Source: an uncultured Geobacter sp. (GTDB lineage Bacteria > Desulfobacterota > Desulfuromonadia > Geobacterales > Geobacteraceae). Taken from it: a stretch of 64,000 nucleotides of DNA. This document shows, piece by piece, positions 43,644-53,953 of this stretch. The position numbers and the translations under genes are program-made. The DNA is taken from the NCBI GenBank assembly GCA_903915655.1, contig CAIWTU010000100.1, forward strand, positions 1 through 64,000. Direction: 5' to 3'. A model generated the notes under the pieces. The model had not been told where the DNA came from, ran no database searches, and worked only from the letters and a program-made list of their open reading frames with translations. The number at the start of each line of letters is the position of its first letter. Position 1 is the first letter of the stretch.

Positions 43644-43675
43644 ATTTTAGGTTATTCCGAAGAATTTGAGGCTAA

Positions 43676-43909
43676 AGGGACGTTCTTAAAAGCTTGACCA
43701 ACCTCCTGTTTCCCACCCCATGCCACGTTCAGCCCGTATATGGCCTCCAAAACCGGCCATAGCGGAGTTGCCCTAGCGCGTCGCCTTAAAATTTACCGGG
43801 TCAGGGGTAACAGTTGCGTCAAGACGGGGAAGAGCGCTTATCAAAAACTATCCGGAGCGTGCTGCCATCGTCGACTAAGAGGTTAGTTAATGAATTAAGA
43901 ACGTCCCTC
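43676..43909. mobile_element. MITE-like element A (234 bp, 14-bp TIRs)
   Basis: Perfect 14-bp terminal inverted repeats: AGGGACGTTCTTAA (43676-43689) and TTAAGAACGTCCCT (43896-43909). No ORF of note lies inside. The interior is similar to element B at 45511. Ends of this type occur around REP-associated (Y1) transposases in related bacteria (from memory), but no transposase is present. Confidence 0.7.
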
Positions 43910-43935
43910 AGCCCAAAATAGAAAAGGAGAATGTC

Positions 43936-45474
43936 ATGGTTAATGACAATGCAAAAAAAGGCAAAGAGAGTCCGGGTAGCGACGATGCAAAAATGATCGG
44001 TAATTTAAACCGGCGGGATTTCTTGAAATATTCCGCCGGAACAGTCGCATGCCTTTACCTGGGCGCGTTGAACACCGGCTGCGGCGGAGGGACCAACTCC
44101 ACCAGCAGCAACTTCCCGGTGGTTGTTTTCTCGGATGTTCATTTTAACCCTTTTTATGACCCGAAACTTGTTTCCGCGCTTGTCAACGAGAACGATACCG
44201 GAAAGTGGACCGGTATTTTTCAGAGATCGGTCCTGGGACCTTCGTCACGGGGTGGCGATACCAACTATCAACTGCTCGTGCTTGCGCTCTCAGGCATAAA
44301 GCGGAACCTGGGAGCGAGTCCGCTCATTATTTTTACCGGCGACATTCTTGGGCATGGCTTGGCGCAAATGTTTTATGAACAACTTAATGGAACCCAGACA
44401 TTTCGCGACGATGCGGACGTTGCCGCGATGAAGGCCTTTACCGACAGGGTGGTCGCATTTTTTATGGGCCAGGTGAGGGGGGCTGTCGGAAACATTCCCG
44501 TCATGTTCGCTGTTGGAAACGGCGATTCATACTCGGGCGCTGGACCGAATGTCCTGGACAGCAGTACTTTTGCCCCGGATAACAGTTTTCTTCTGAATAC
44601 GGCGGAACTTTTTTATACAAAGTTCTTGAACAGCACAGTAGACGATACGGAATTTCATACTACCTTCACCAAGGGAGGATATTATTCCGCGGAGCCGGCC
44701 GGAACTGATTTGATGGTGATAGCGCTCAATACCATCTTGTTTTGCCAGCTTTTCTCTTCGAGCGCGACTGCTAATGACAGCATGGTAGCTGATGAACTTG
44801 GCTGGCTCGAGTTAAGACTCCAATCTGCCAAAGCCAAGGGCAAAAAGGTGTGGCTCTTGATGCATGCGCCTCCCGGCGCGGATATTGCCACAACAGCCGG
44901 CAGTGTTAGCAACGGGCAGATTACAAGCGCCGCGATGATGTGGTGGCCGGCGTATCAGACAAGTTTTCTGGCCATACTTGCGAAATATCCGGGCATCATA
45001 TCTCTTACGCTTGCCGGGCATACGCATATGGACGAATACCGTATCATCCCGACTACCGATGCGCTTGAAATAACGCCCGCCATAAGCCCTTGGTTTGGCA
45101 ACAACCCTGCGTTCAAGGTCTTTACAATTTCACTCGATACTTTGAAGCCGACCGATTACAGTTCCCTCAACTACGACCTAGCCACCAATCCGGCGCGCTT
45201 CAACAGCTATTATGCTTTTTCAACGGCGTATTCCGCGAGAGGTCTTCTGGATGCATCTTTGATGCAGCTTATTCCGGCGCTTGTCACGAATAAAGGCAAA
45301 CAGTCACTTTACAGAGGGTACTATTTTTCCGGAAACAATTCCATGAATCCCGCTACTTATCTTCCTTTTAAGAATTCCTATGATCCGATTACCGACGCGA
45401 CCTGGCCGGTGTACTGGAGCGGCATTGGACATATGGAGGAAGGGGATATTATTGCCAGCGTGAACTCCTACTGA
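43936..45474 (+). CDS. Tat-exported metallophosphoesterase (acid sphingomyelinase-like)
   Basis: A 512-aa protein with a Tat signal (NRRDFLKYSAGTVACLYLGALNTGC, possibly a lipoprotein at that Cys). The calcineurin-like metal motifs are in order: VVVFSDVHFNPFYD, IIFTGDILGH, AVGNGDSYSG (the GNxD variant), LLMHAPPG and TLAGHTHMDEY. The ASMase-like layout suggests a phosphodiesterase acting outside the cytoplasm; the substrate is unknown. AAAAGGAG precedes the ATG. It lies exactly between two related MITE-like elements. Confidence 0.88.
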   Translation: MVNDNAKKGKESPGSDDAKMIGNLNRRDFLKYSAGTVACLYLGALNTGCGGGTNSTSSNFPVVVFSDVHFNPFYDPKLVSALVNENDTGKWTGIFQRSVLGPSSRGGDTNYQLLVLALSGIKRNLGASPLIIFTGDILGHGLAQMFYEQLNGTQTFRDDADVAAMKAFTDRVVAFFMGQVRGAVGNIPVMFAVGNGDSYSGAGPNVLDSSTFAPDNSFLLNTAELFYTKFLNSTVDDTEFHTTFTKGGYYSAEPAGTDLMVIALNTILFCQLFSSSATANDSMVADELGWLELRLQSAKAKGKKVWLLMHAPPGADIATTAGSVSNGQITSAAMMWWPAYQTSFLAILAKYPGIISLTLAGHTHMDEYRIIPTTDALEITPAISPWFGNNPAFKVFTISLDTLKPTDYSSLNYDLATNPARFNSYYAFSTAYSARGLLDASLMQLIPALVTNKGKQSLYRGYYFSGNNSMNPATYLPFKNSYDPITDATWPVYWSGIGHMEEGDIIASVNSY

Positions 45475-45510
45475 TCTTCACAAAGAAAAGAGCTTAAGGC
45501 GAGGGGGCAA

Positions 45511-45693
45511 AGGGAGGTCCTTAAATGCTTGACCAACCCCCTACCTTGCCACGTTCACCCTGTATAGACTGCACGAATATCCTTCATCACGTTATCGTGA
45601 GCGTCAAGGCAGGGAAGAGAGCTTGTCAAAAGATATCCGGAGCTTGCGCCCATCGTCGACCAAGAGGTTGGTTAACGAATTAAAACGTCCCCC
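45511..45693. mobile_element. MITE-like element B (about 183 bp, degenerate TIRs)
   Basis: Starts AGGGAGGTCCTTAA (45511) and ends TTAAAACGTCCCC (45692), diverged versions of the element A ends. Interior matches to A include GCTTGACCAACC near the left end and CATCGTCGACYAAGAGGTT near the right end, in the same orientation. Confidence 0.6.
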
Positions 45694-45700
45694 ATACGTA

Positions 45701-47848
45701 TCACTTCCCCGCCATCCCTTTGTCCAGCGACCCGAAGTTCCAGGGGCGTTTCCCGCCAATCCGGACAGTAACAGCGACTCCATCCTGAAGCTGACGGAAC
45801 TGAAATTCATCCAGTGTAAATATCAACCGATCGATCGTCCCGGAGGGATAGCGCGAAAGAGCGATGATCCGGTTCCCGATGTGAAGCTCGGGCAAAGCGT
45901 TGGTGGCGGTAAAAGGCCGGGTCGAAGCGACTTCGATTTCGACGGTTTTGCCCCAGCCCGCGGACCGGAGAGCTGCGCCGGCTTCTCCCGTGCGGATGGC
46001 TTTTATTTCGTTGACCTCCGGCTTTTCGGATATCTGTTCTTTGACCTGAACAGCATCCGTAGAATCGGCCTGACTCTGTGTCGCATCGGTGGCTGCAATG
46101 ATCGTGGGCGCTGCGAGCGTCCTGGTCAGCCGTACGTCGGCAAGGTAGATAGAGGAAGCGGCAGTATGGTCAAAGAAAAAACGCACACCCTGAAAATTTG
46201 CCGGTCGAAAGCCGGGAAAAGCGGATAGTGGGATGCGTATGGTTTGAAACAGCTCATTGTTTATTGCCCGATTAAAGGATTGCCAGGTGAACTCAGTTCC
46301 GCAGGGCCTGTGCACAACCGCCCGGGATTTGAGGGCGACCGGTTTCGAGAGGGGGGCACCCACGGAGGCGAGAAGGATGGAAAAGTCCAGATCGCCCGTC
46401 GGATCGGAAGGATCGCCGCACAGGGTTCCGAAACAGCGCAGCATTACCCTGAATTCCAGTGACTTGAAACCCCGGGCGTCCACACCCGACCCGCTCCAGG
46501 CCGCATTGACCTGGAGAAATCCCCCGGCGTTGCTCCATTGAACGGCAGCGGCCCGCTGGGAGCTGTCCTGGTTGAGACTGGCCTGACCATGCTCGTATTG
46601 CGTCAGGCCGGAGGAAAGATTCTGTACTCCCCTGCTGGATGTACCGGTCGGTCTGTCAAAGCTGTCGATTACGAAATTCTCGAAATCCCGCGGAGCGGGT
46701 GAATACCCTCGCGCATAGGTTGTAATCGAGGTCAGGGAGGAAGGAAGCGGGTAACTCGGATCAAAGCGCAAGGCCAGGTCGGGATGTCGCAGAGAACCTG
46801 TGTTGGAGCGGAAAAAGGGAATCAAGGTATGGATGGCGGTTTCACGCTGTTTTGGCGAGCCGACGTTGGCTGGAAAGAGTTTCGTCTGTCCGGAGCAATT
46901 TTCCGCATCGGACTCCTGCCACTCGGTATTGTAGAAGTTGTGATTGGCGCCGAAAACCTGAAAGGTCGATTTTCTGTACGATGCTGTTTCTCCGGTTTTG
47001 AGCAGCATCCGGTCAAACGGCTTGATTCCCTGCAGATCGGAGACATCCCCATCGCAGGCAGGGAGGAGCACATTCCAGAAAACATTCTCCGCATTCAGCG
47101 TGCGGCCGGTCTGGCCGTCGACGGGAGCAATTTCAAACAGCGACCGGAAGGAAACCGGTCCGATCCGCCCTGGCCATGGACTGTCCGGATCATGATACTG
47201 TGCAATGGCGGCGCGCATCCCTTCTCCGCCGCGCGAATGGCCCATCAATCCCACCTGTGCGAAATTGATGAGGCCTGTAAGCTGAAATCCGAGGGAGTGC
47301 GGAACTTCGCCCCCGGAATTCCACCGGGCAAGCATCTCAAGGTGGCGCAGAACCAGACGTCCGCGTCGAAGATTCAATCCCATATCTCCGGGTTCGCCAG
47401 GAGCCTGGTTGACCCCTCGGTTTGCATTGATCGACACCACCACGTAACCGTAACTCGCCAGAGACTCCGCCAGATAGTCATAGCCCCGATGGTTGGGGGT
47501 TACCTGATAGCCGTCCGGACAGACGCCTGTCGTGGTGTAGTCTAACCGGTCGTCAATACGGATGCCAAGATCGGGATCGAATCTGCCGCAGGTGTTGTGA
47601 TTGCCGTGAAGAAAGAGCACAAGGGGGTAAGCCCCGCCTGCAGCCGGGCGCCATACATGCCCCCACAGTTCGGTTTCCAATGCGGATGTCACCAGCGGAT
47701 CGATCGAGGCGGGCAGCTTGTATTCTCCGTCGATGACGGTAAATCGCGGGGTGAACTCCGACTCTGTCTGCGGCGAACACCCCGAAACAGCAAGGAGGAC
47801 AACCAGCGCAATGGGCAGAAACCGGAAAATTGAATTGATGTGGCGCAT
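45701..47848 (-). CDS. Alpha/beta-hydrolase lipoprotein
   Basis: A 715-aa lipoprotein (signal peptide MRHINSIFRFLPIALVVLLAVSGC with lipobox). Residues about 60-330 are an alpha/beta hydrolase: PLVLFLHGNHNTCG, a nucleophile elbow GLMGHSRGGEG (Ser), and FQVFGANHNFYN (His). The family resembles PET-hydrolase/chlorophyllase-like lipases. The C-terminal 350 residues are beta-rich (CBM-like jelly rolls). I take ATG 47848 as start since the signal peptide begins there. The gene converges on the phosphoesterase gene across MITE B. Confidence 0.8.
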   Translation of the reverse strand: MRHINSIFRFLPIALVVLLAVSGCSPQTESEFTPRFTVIDGEYKLPASIDPLVTSALETELWGHVWRPAAGGAYPLVLFLHGNHNTCGRFDPDLGIRIDDRLDYTTTGVCPDGYQVTPNHRGYDYLAESLASYGYVVVSINANRGVNQAPGEPGDMGLNLRRGRLVLRHLEMLARWNSGGEVPHSLGFQLTGLINFAQVGLMGHSRGGEGMRAAIAQYHDPDSPWPGRIGPVSFRSLFEIAPVDGQTGRTLNAENVFWNVLLPACDGDVSDLQGIKPFDRMLLKTGETASYRKSTFQVFGANHNFYNTEWQESDAENCSGQTKLFPANVGSPKQRETAIHTLIPFFRSNTGSLRHPDLALRFDPSYPLPSSLTSITTYARGYSPAPRDFENFVIDSFDRPTGTSSRGVQNLSSGLTQYEHGQASLNQDSSQRAAAVQWSNAGGFLQVNAAWSGSGVDARGFKSLEFRVMLRCFGTLCGDPSDPTGDLDFSILLASVGAPLSKPVALKSRAVVHRPCGTEFTWQSFNRAINNELFQTIRIPLSAFPGFRPANFQGVRFFFDHTAASSIYLADVRLTRTLAAPTIIAATDATQSQADSTDAVQVKEQISEKPEVNEIKAIRTGEAGAALRSAGWGKTVEIEVASTRPFTATNALPELHIGNRIIALSRYPSGTIDRLIFTLDEFQFRQLQDGVAVTVRIGGKRPWNFGSLDKGMAGK

Positions 47849-48091
47849 TTTTAACCGAAAATATTCACCACAATGACAGAGGGAGATTGATAATAGATAA
47901 ACTTCCATCGTGTCCACTCCATTTATTATCCGCTTCATCAAGACCCTCTCAGGCGTTGTCAGTATTTTATTGTGGAGATCTTGATAATGGGACATCTAGA
48001 TTCATGATGAATATCGTTCAACAAGATTCTCTGATTTCATCTGGAAAATACAAGGAACCATCTAGAGATGTCAATTATTTTCTCATCAGGT

Positions 48092-49078
48092 TCATGCCCG
48101 GTTGCGGAGCGGGGTTCCTCCGCACCGAGTTTTCAGATAGCGTAGCACACCCAGGAACTGAGGGTAGACGACAAAGGAGGCGTGAAGGCTATAGAGTAGC
48201 GCAACACCGAGACCGATCCGGTATTTTGTAATGGTACGCGGTATGCGGAGCAGGGGTTTAATGGCTGCGGCCAGAGCGAGCAGAAGCCCAATCAGTGGCT
48301 GACCGAACAGCGCCCCGACCAAGATGAACAAGAAAGGAAGCAATGCTGCCATAATGACCCGCGCCAGTTCCCGCGCCCAGAGCCTTTCCTCTCCGTTCAG
48401 ATGGCGCATACCAACCTCGGCATAAGCGTGTCCGCTCCGGTAAGCCCGCTTCCAATACTGGGCAAAGGTGGTCATATTCAGGTCATGCAGGGTCATGGGG
48501 TCGGCAATCCGCCAGATAATCCACCCCTTCCGCCGAAGTCGGGCGCTGAAATCCGGCTCCTCTCCCGCAATCAGTGAACCGTCAAAACCACCCTTTGCAG
48601 CCAATGGTTCTCTCCGTGCAAGGAAATCTCCACCGAAATAACGGCACGGCCCCTGCTCGTAGTACCACTCCAACGAGGCGATGATATGATAACTGTTTTT
48701 ATCCGGCCAGCGCTCGCTCCGCTTGCCGCATACCGCCACAATTTTGTCATCAAAATGCCCTAGCGCCGTTTTCAGCCAATCCCGATTTAACAGCGTATCG
48801 GCGTCCATAAACTGTACGAACGGTGCAGCCGCGGCGAATAATCCGGCATTGCGCCCCTTTCCCGGTGTAGGGTGAGGGTCATTCAACTCAATCACCCCTA
48901 CTCCAGCTTCTCTGCCGATGGCGACACTGCTGTCGCTGGAACCGCCATCCACAAAGGTAATAGTCAGCAATTCCTGCGGGTAGTCAGCTCTCCGGATCGA
49001 GGCGATGCAATCGCCAAGGTATCGCTGAACGTTAATGCCGATAATAATGACGTCTATGTTGGGGAGATTGTTCATCAT
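48092..49078 (-). CDS. Family 2 glycosyltransferase, membrane-attached
   Basis: A 328-aa GT-A glycosyltransferase. It shows DVIIIGINVQRYLGDCIASI, TFVDGGSSDSSVAIG, the nucleotide-sugar DxD FMDADTLLN, and GEEPDFSARLRRKGW (acceptor-site ED). Two or three C-terminal hydrophobic segments (MAALLPFLFILVGALFG, GLLLALAAAIK, IGLGVALLYSLHASFVV) anchor it. It likely adds a sugar to a surface polysaccharide or lipid intermediate. A GGATG site lies before the ATG. The 47849-48091 gap has no gene. Confidence 0.85.
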   Translation of the reverse strand: MMNNLPNIDVIIIGINVQRYLGDCIASIRRADYPQELLTITFVDGGSSDSSVAIGREAGVGVIELNDPHPTPGKGRNAGLFAAAAPFVQFMDADTLLNRDWLKTALGHFDDKIVAVCGKRSERWPDKNSYHIIASLEWYYEQGPCRYFGGDFLARREPLAAKGGFDGSLIAGEEPDFSARLRRKGWIIWRIADPMTLHDLNMTTFAQYWKRAYRSGHAYAEVGMRHLNGEERLWARELARVIMAALLPFLFILVGALFGQPLIGLLLALAAAIKPLLRIPRTITKYRIGLGVALLYSLHASFVVYPQFLGVLRYLKTRCGGTPLRNRA

Positions 49079-49209
49079 TTCATCCTGTCAAGTTACAGCT
49101 TGGTATCGGGCAGAAGATTGCGGTCTTTGTAGATGATCCGGTTTTGCAGCGCCTCAATGCGATGAACCCATCAGGCGTTTAAGGTCTTTTCGGCACCCAG
49201 ATAATATCG

Positions 49210-49715
49210 ATGCTGTACGACAGCCGCTACCTTGCCGCCGGCATGGTGCTTTTCTGGGTGAGCATACGCGGACTTTTCCTCGTAGTTTCGATGATCTCCA
49301 GCTCCACCCTCTTTGCTTACGGCAAGCCGCGCTGCGAAACAATCGCCATGGGGATATCGCTTGCTGTTCTTCTGGTGCTGCTGCCGCTCGGGATCACTCA
49401 CCTCGGCATGACCGGCGCGCTTCTGGCGATCCTGTTTCCTGTATTGCAGCGCTGGCGGTGGAGTGCTGGTTCCTCGTCCGCTCCTTCGAAATTCCCTTCA
49501 TCTCTTTTGCCGTGCCTGCGCTCCAGACGGCCGCGGTTGTCGCGGCTTCATGGGCCGGGCACGCCGCCCTGAAGCCCTGGCTTGATGCGCCCCGCTGGAA
49601 GGCGGTTCCATTCATGCTGGTTATTCTGGCGATATCATCGGGGGTTTCATACGCGGGGTGGCGGCTGGCGCAATCGGCAATACCGGATTCACGCCAGGCA
49701 GCAGATCTGAAATGA
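49210..49715 (+). pseudogene. Polysaccharide flippase (Wzx/MATE-like), truncated and frameshifted
   Basis: The first frame (49210-49440) reads DSRYLAAGMVLFWVSIRGLFLVVSMISSSTLFAYGKP ... LLVLLPLGITHLGMTGALLAILFPV, the C-terminal half of an O-antigen flippase. Near 49440 it shifts frame, continuing AALAVECWFLVRSFEIPFISF ... WKAVPFMLVILAISSGVSYAGWRLA to 49715. The N-terminal half is missing. 49716-49858 has no gene. Confidence 0.7.
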
Positions 49716-49858
49716 ATCATAATGCTCTCGCAAATTCTCAGCAACGCCCCCGCCCCCCTGGCCGGGAAAGCCAGGGTGGGGGGCGTTGCCATGAAAACGC
49801 CAAGTTGCAGCTTCACCTACCCCCATGGCTGCCTGGGGTGTGAGCGTACAGCTGCCTG

Positions 49859-51181
49859 CTACTTCTGCATCTTAAAGGTATAGGCATCCGTAAACAGCGG
49901 CGTCTGTTGAGCAACATTGTCAGTTGTGTAAAACTTGATCTTCAGGCTCAAGTCATCAATATCCATCACCAGCGACCAGATCGTACGCACTGGAAATGGT
50001 TTAGCCCCTCCCTCGGAACCATCATCTGCATACCCGTAGACCATGCTCATGGCGTAGAGTCCGTCATCTGGCGTATATTTGTGAAAATATGATGCCTGCA
50101 GGTAGTCGTACAACCGCATGTAACGGTAGAAGGTGTTGTACGGTTCTATGCTGACTGGCTGGACAAAATAGCTCGGGTCAGGATAGACCCTGATCGAATG
50201 GTTTGTCATAATAGCCGGCCTGTCAGTCGGTTGAGGAATAAAGATGAAGGAAAGATTCAGGTCCTCGGGATTTTTCTTGTAAAATTCAAGTACCGTGGAT
50301 TTGCCGGTACGATCACCAAGGAGGAAGTGGATGCCGTCCAACGGGAAATAGACAGTAAGTTTGGAGACAAGTTGCTCGGCCTCTTCAATATTCCGCGCTC
50401 CCTCAAGGATCAAGCGCACCATCTGGAGATAACTCAACCCAGTCTGTTCTGGCAATAAATTCAGTTGAGTTACAGTACCTCCCTGCGTGTTAGACAATTC
50501 CTGGTCTACAAGGCCGCTGATGGTCAGACCATGCTCGTTGAAACCATCGTAGGCGCCGTTCAGCAGGTCATAGGTGCCAACCACCATGGCGGCATAACCA
50601 CCATCCTGGGGGTAGGTCTCCAGCACAAAATTACGCGAGAACATCTTGTTTCCATGACCAGGAACCGGGGGATCGCTGGTGAACTCCCACATGTCAACTG
50701 TATAGAAATCCATGTCACGAGCCTGGAAGGAATGGCCGTTGGCTGTGACGGTTTTCGGGAAGAAAATGGCCGAACATTTCACCGGCTGCATGTCATACCA
50801 GAGAGCGCTGGTGTCGCGCAGGTCGCTGGCTCCACTACCGTAATACTCTGCTATCCCTTTTTGACGTTCCGCCAGATTTGGAAAAAACTGTTGAATGTAG
50901 CTGTTGCGGCTCTCTTTATAGATCTGCAACGAAAACGACATCATTTGAGCCTGATAGTAATCGTTGGAAATCTGTGCGAGCGCCTTGCCGATTTTATAAT
51001 TGGTGCCCCGCAAGACAATATGCCTGACCTCCTGATAATTGCTTCCGGTTTTCGGGAGTATCAGCTCATTGGTAACTATTGCACTTGGCACCCCGTAATT
51101 AGAGCTGCCGGAATCACCACAAGCGGACAAAAGTAATTGCAGACAGATAGCCAGAAACAGATAAACTCTTAAACGTACCAT
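49859..51181 (-). CDS. C45-family (AAT-like) Ntn-hydrolase lipoprotein
   Basis: A 440-aa lipoprotein (MVRLRVYLFLAICLQLLLSAC, Cys21). The mature protein follows the acyl-CoA:6-APA acyltransferase-like/C45 family: VLRGTNYKIGKALAQ, the presumed self-cleavage nucleophile in MQPVKCSAIFF (Cys136), FQARDMDFY, GAYDGFNEHGLTISGL, HFLLGDRTGKSTVLEF and IMTNHS. These enzymes hydrolyse or transfer amide-linked acyl groups. The substrate is unknown. AGGGAGG lies before the ATG. Confidence 0.82.
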   Translation of the reverse strand: MVRLRVYLFLAICLQLLLSACGDSGSSNYGVPSAIVTNELILPKTGSNYQEVRHIVLRGTNYKIGKALAQISNDYYQAQMMSFSLQIYKESRNSYIQQFFPNLAERQKGIAEYYGSGASDLRDTSALWYDMQPVKCSAIFFPKTVTANGHSFQARDMDFYTVDMWEFTSDPPVPGHGNKMFSRNFVLETYPQDGGYAAMVVGTYDLLNGAYDGFNEHGLTISGLVDQELSNTQGGTVTQLNLLPEQTGLSYLQMVRLILEGARNIEEAEQLVSKLTVYFPLDGIHFLLGDRTGKSTVLEFYKKNPEDLNLSFIFIPQPTDRPAIMTNHSIRVYPDPSYFVQPVSIEPYNTFYRYMRLYDYLQASYFHKYTPDDGLYAMSMVYGYADDGSEGGAKPFPVRTIWSLVMDIDDLSLKIKFYTTDNVAQQTPLFTDAYTFKMQK

Positions 51182-51322
51182 CGTGTAACCTCCCTTACTC
51201 CCTTAGATATGTTGTTGTCCTCCTCAGGACAGAATTGCTCGGTTACTGTTTCAGCCTGTCGTCTGACTTTCGTCCGTTTTCATGCTGGAGTGAGCGACCC
51301 TGTTCAGCAGATAGAGCGGGCG

Positions 51323-51905
51323 CTATTTTGTTTCATCAAACATCCTTCCCATGTACTCGCCGATCATCCCGAGTACAATCAGCTGTACCCCTCCGAGAAA
51401 AAGCATCACGGCCATAAGGGGTGCATACCCTTGTACACGATCACCGTATAGCAGTTTTTTGTAGATGACTTTGATGGCAAAGCCAAACGAACTGAACGCA
51501 ATGAATACCCCGATGTAAGATGAAATCTTCAGAGGAATTATCGAGAATGACGTTATCCCTTCCAGGGCGAAGTTCCAGAGACGCCAATAGTTCCATTTTG
51601 TTTCGCCGGCATACCGCGGGGAGCGATGGTAATAGACGGCTGTCTCGGAATAACCTATCCAGGCGAAAAGCCCCTTCATGAATCGATGCTGTTCGCGCAG
51701 CAGTTTCAAGGAATTTATCGCACGCCGGCTGAGCAGACGAAAATCTCCGGTATCTCTAGGAATTTTTATCTGGCTCAGAGATTGTATCGCTCAATAAAAG
51801 GTTTTTGCGGTCACCTTTTTGATGAACGTCTCCCCTTCCCTCAGCGTGCGGCGCGCGTAGACGACATTAAACCCTTCCTGCCATCTGGCGACCAGTTCAG
51901 GAATA
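51323..51905 (-). pseudogene. GT2 glycosyltransferase remnant (dolichyl-phosphate-sugar synthase-like)
   Basis: The frame 51323-51709 holds the C-terminal part: HRFMKGLFAWIGYSETAVYYHRSPRYAGETKW and two transmembrane helices. Just upstream, other frames give DTGDFRLLSRRAINSLK and LVARWQEGFNVVYARRTLREGETFIKKVTAK. Together they are a polyisoprenyl-phosphate glycosyltransferase broken by frameshifts and missing its N terminus. Confidence 0.7.
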
Positions 51906-52125
51906 AGTTCTGATGGTAGTTGTTTGGATAATCGAGATCATAGAAGCTTATCCACTCGATCCGCTCCGAGGTAAAGCGTTCCGACAGGCAGCGCAGGTCA
52001 TAGCCGGAGTTGTCGATGAATACTATTCCGGTAGTCGTTGAGACGCTCTTCGGATTGACGATTGCCAGTTCGGGCTGGTCGGTCTTTGGCTGAATGGTCG
52101 CTGTCAAAAGGAGGATGTTTTGCAT
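51906..52125 (-). pseudogene. N-terminal fragment of an unknown glycan-related gene
   Basis: MQNILLLTATIQPKTDQPELAIVNPKSVSTTTGIVFIDNSGYDLRCL ... EWISFYDLDYPNNYHQN looks like a genuine protein start with a clear ATG, but after about 70 residues it runs into the glycosyltransferase remnant. It seems to be a deletion junction. I see no gene in 52126-52567. Confidence 0.45.
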
Positions 52126-52567
52126 AGACTATTCAGTTGACCTTTCGGAAGTAGTTCCAGATCATCAAGATGCTAAAGGACCCCGAATTGAACCTGCCAG
52201 GACGGCGATGAACATGGTTACTATCCGAAAACAGGTTTTGCTTATAGGAGTACCACTAATTAAGAAAAAGCTCAATACCAGAAACAGATTATTACAACAG
52301 ATACCAGGGGCTGGACAGAGCGGTGAAATCGACCCAAAATAGTCTCGGTATGACGTAGAAAATTGCGATTTCATCAATTTTCGCTTGACTAAAGTTAATG
52401 TGCCAATATATTTAGGATTTCAGGTTCATAACCTCACAAAGGGTGCCATCATTGAATATGCGGAATCTATTTGCACCATTGTTGATGGCATTTGTTCACA
52501 GAGATTTCGACAAGAATTCATCATTTCAGTACTATACCGCAAGCAAACAGAGGAACAGGTGTCGCGG

Positions 52568-53124
52568 ATGAATCCGGAAATACAAAGAGCTCCCGCCTCA
52601 CCACCAGAGAAAACGTTCATCGACCGGTTCTCGCTCCCTCTCCTGTTACTGCTCTGGACAATCCTGATTGCAGGTATCACCGTACTGGGAATAATAAAGA
52701 ATGGGAGTCAGAATACGCCGCAGCCAGCTCCATGGCGCAGAAAACTTTTGAGAAGGAGATGCTCTTCCGTCGCTGGGCAAGCGGGCATGGAGATATCTAT
52801 AGGGTGGTAACCGAGAAAACGCCTCCTGAGCCGAATCTTCCCCTTATCCCTGACAGGGATATCATGCTCCCTTCCGGGGAAATACTCACCTTGATGAATT
52901 CGGCATGCATGATACGTCAAATTCATGAATCAATCTCCACTGAATCTCAAATCCTCGGTCATCTCACAAGCTTGAAACCCCTTCGCGGGCAGAACGCACC
53001 TGATGAATGGGAAAAGGGAGCGTTGCTACTTTTTGAAAAGGGGTCAAAAGAGCAACTTTCTATCGAAACAATGCATGGGAAACCATACCCCCCCATTTCC
53101 CACGTACGGATGGTTTTATCATAA
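52568..53124 (+). pseudogene. DUF3365/Tll0287-type sensor kinase N-terminus, frameshifted
   Basis: From ATG 52568 the frame gives a membrane anchor (MNPEIQRAPASPPEKTFIDRFSLPLLLLLWTILIAGITVLG). Near 52715 it shifts to a frame that reads FEKEMLFRRWASGHGDIYRVVTEKTPPEPNLPLIPDRDI, ILTLMNSACMIRQIHE and GHLTSLKPLRGQNAPDEWEKGALLLFEKG, a periplasmic DUF3365 sensor domain. The kinase part is absent; the gene ends against a glycoside-hydrolase remnant. Confidence 0.65.
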
Positions 53125-53942
53125 GAGAGGTTGTGGGCTTTCGAGAACTGTTTAGCATCTGTGGCAAACAGTGTGTCATGCAGTGGCACCCCTTTATTAG
53201 CAAGGAGGGCATTGCCGAAATGCTGCGACAGGTCATTTTCGTTTGTCAGGAGTAGCGCAACAACTGCCGGGTCATCTTTATAAGCAATGCCGGTAAACTC
53301 GTTAATGTGTGTCAGATATGCCCTGTTGAAAGCCTGCATCTACGCCTGAATGCTGGCGTTAAGATAGTTGAACCCCTGTACTTCGCCGGACTTTCCACCT
53401 TTCGCCAGATCGGAAAAATTGTCGATCTGGTCATTTTTTAGTAAACGTCCTGCCGACATGCAGATCGAGCCAGAGATAGACCCCCTGCTCTTTCAGCGAT
53501 TTTATCCAGAGATCAAGCTTGCGTTGCGCCTGAGGGGACAATTCTATGGTGTTATCGTCCGGATTTTTGAAAATGTTTGGCTTGACCCATTTAGAGTCAT
53601 GACGATGGATTCTCACCAGATTGAAACCGAGTTGCGCTATGCGCCGGGAATGTTTCTTGATATTGTCATCGCTGGTCCTGAACAGGGTAGCGGCCTGAAG
53701 ATTGGCGCCCCAGAATCTGGCGGGAGTGCCATCGGCCGATATAAAGGATGAAGCTGAATATCGGCCCATTTCCACTTTTTAGCCCAGCCGATGTATGACA
53801 AGGTAACAATCGGGACCGTTTTATCAAGCGGAGAAAAGAGAAAACTCTTTTCATCAACCCGTATGTTGTCCGGCGCGTAACCATAGCTACTGAGGCACAA
53901 AAAGAGTAGGATGACGATGAACGTTTTCAGTCGGTGGGTCAT
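53100..53942 (-). pseudogene. Exported glycoside-hydrolase-like (cellulase family) gene, disrupted
   Basis: The N terminus (from 53942) has a signal peptide MTHRLKTFIVILLFLCLSSYGYA. Frame shifts near 53770 lead to FWGANLQAATLF ... RIAQLGFNLVRIHRHDSKW and LDLHVGR, typical of GH5/cellulase-like barrels. Another shift near 53440 gives NDQIDNFSDLAKGGKSG. A TAG at about 53340 interrupts, and NRAYLTHINEFTGIAYKDDPAVVALLLTNENDLS follows, with the NEN acid motif. At least two frameshifts and one stop make it inactive. Confidence 0.7.
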
Positions 53943-53953
53943 GACTCGATCTA

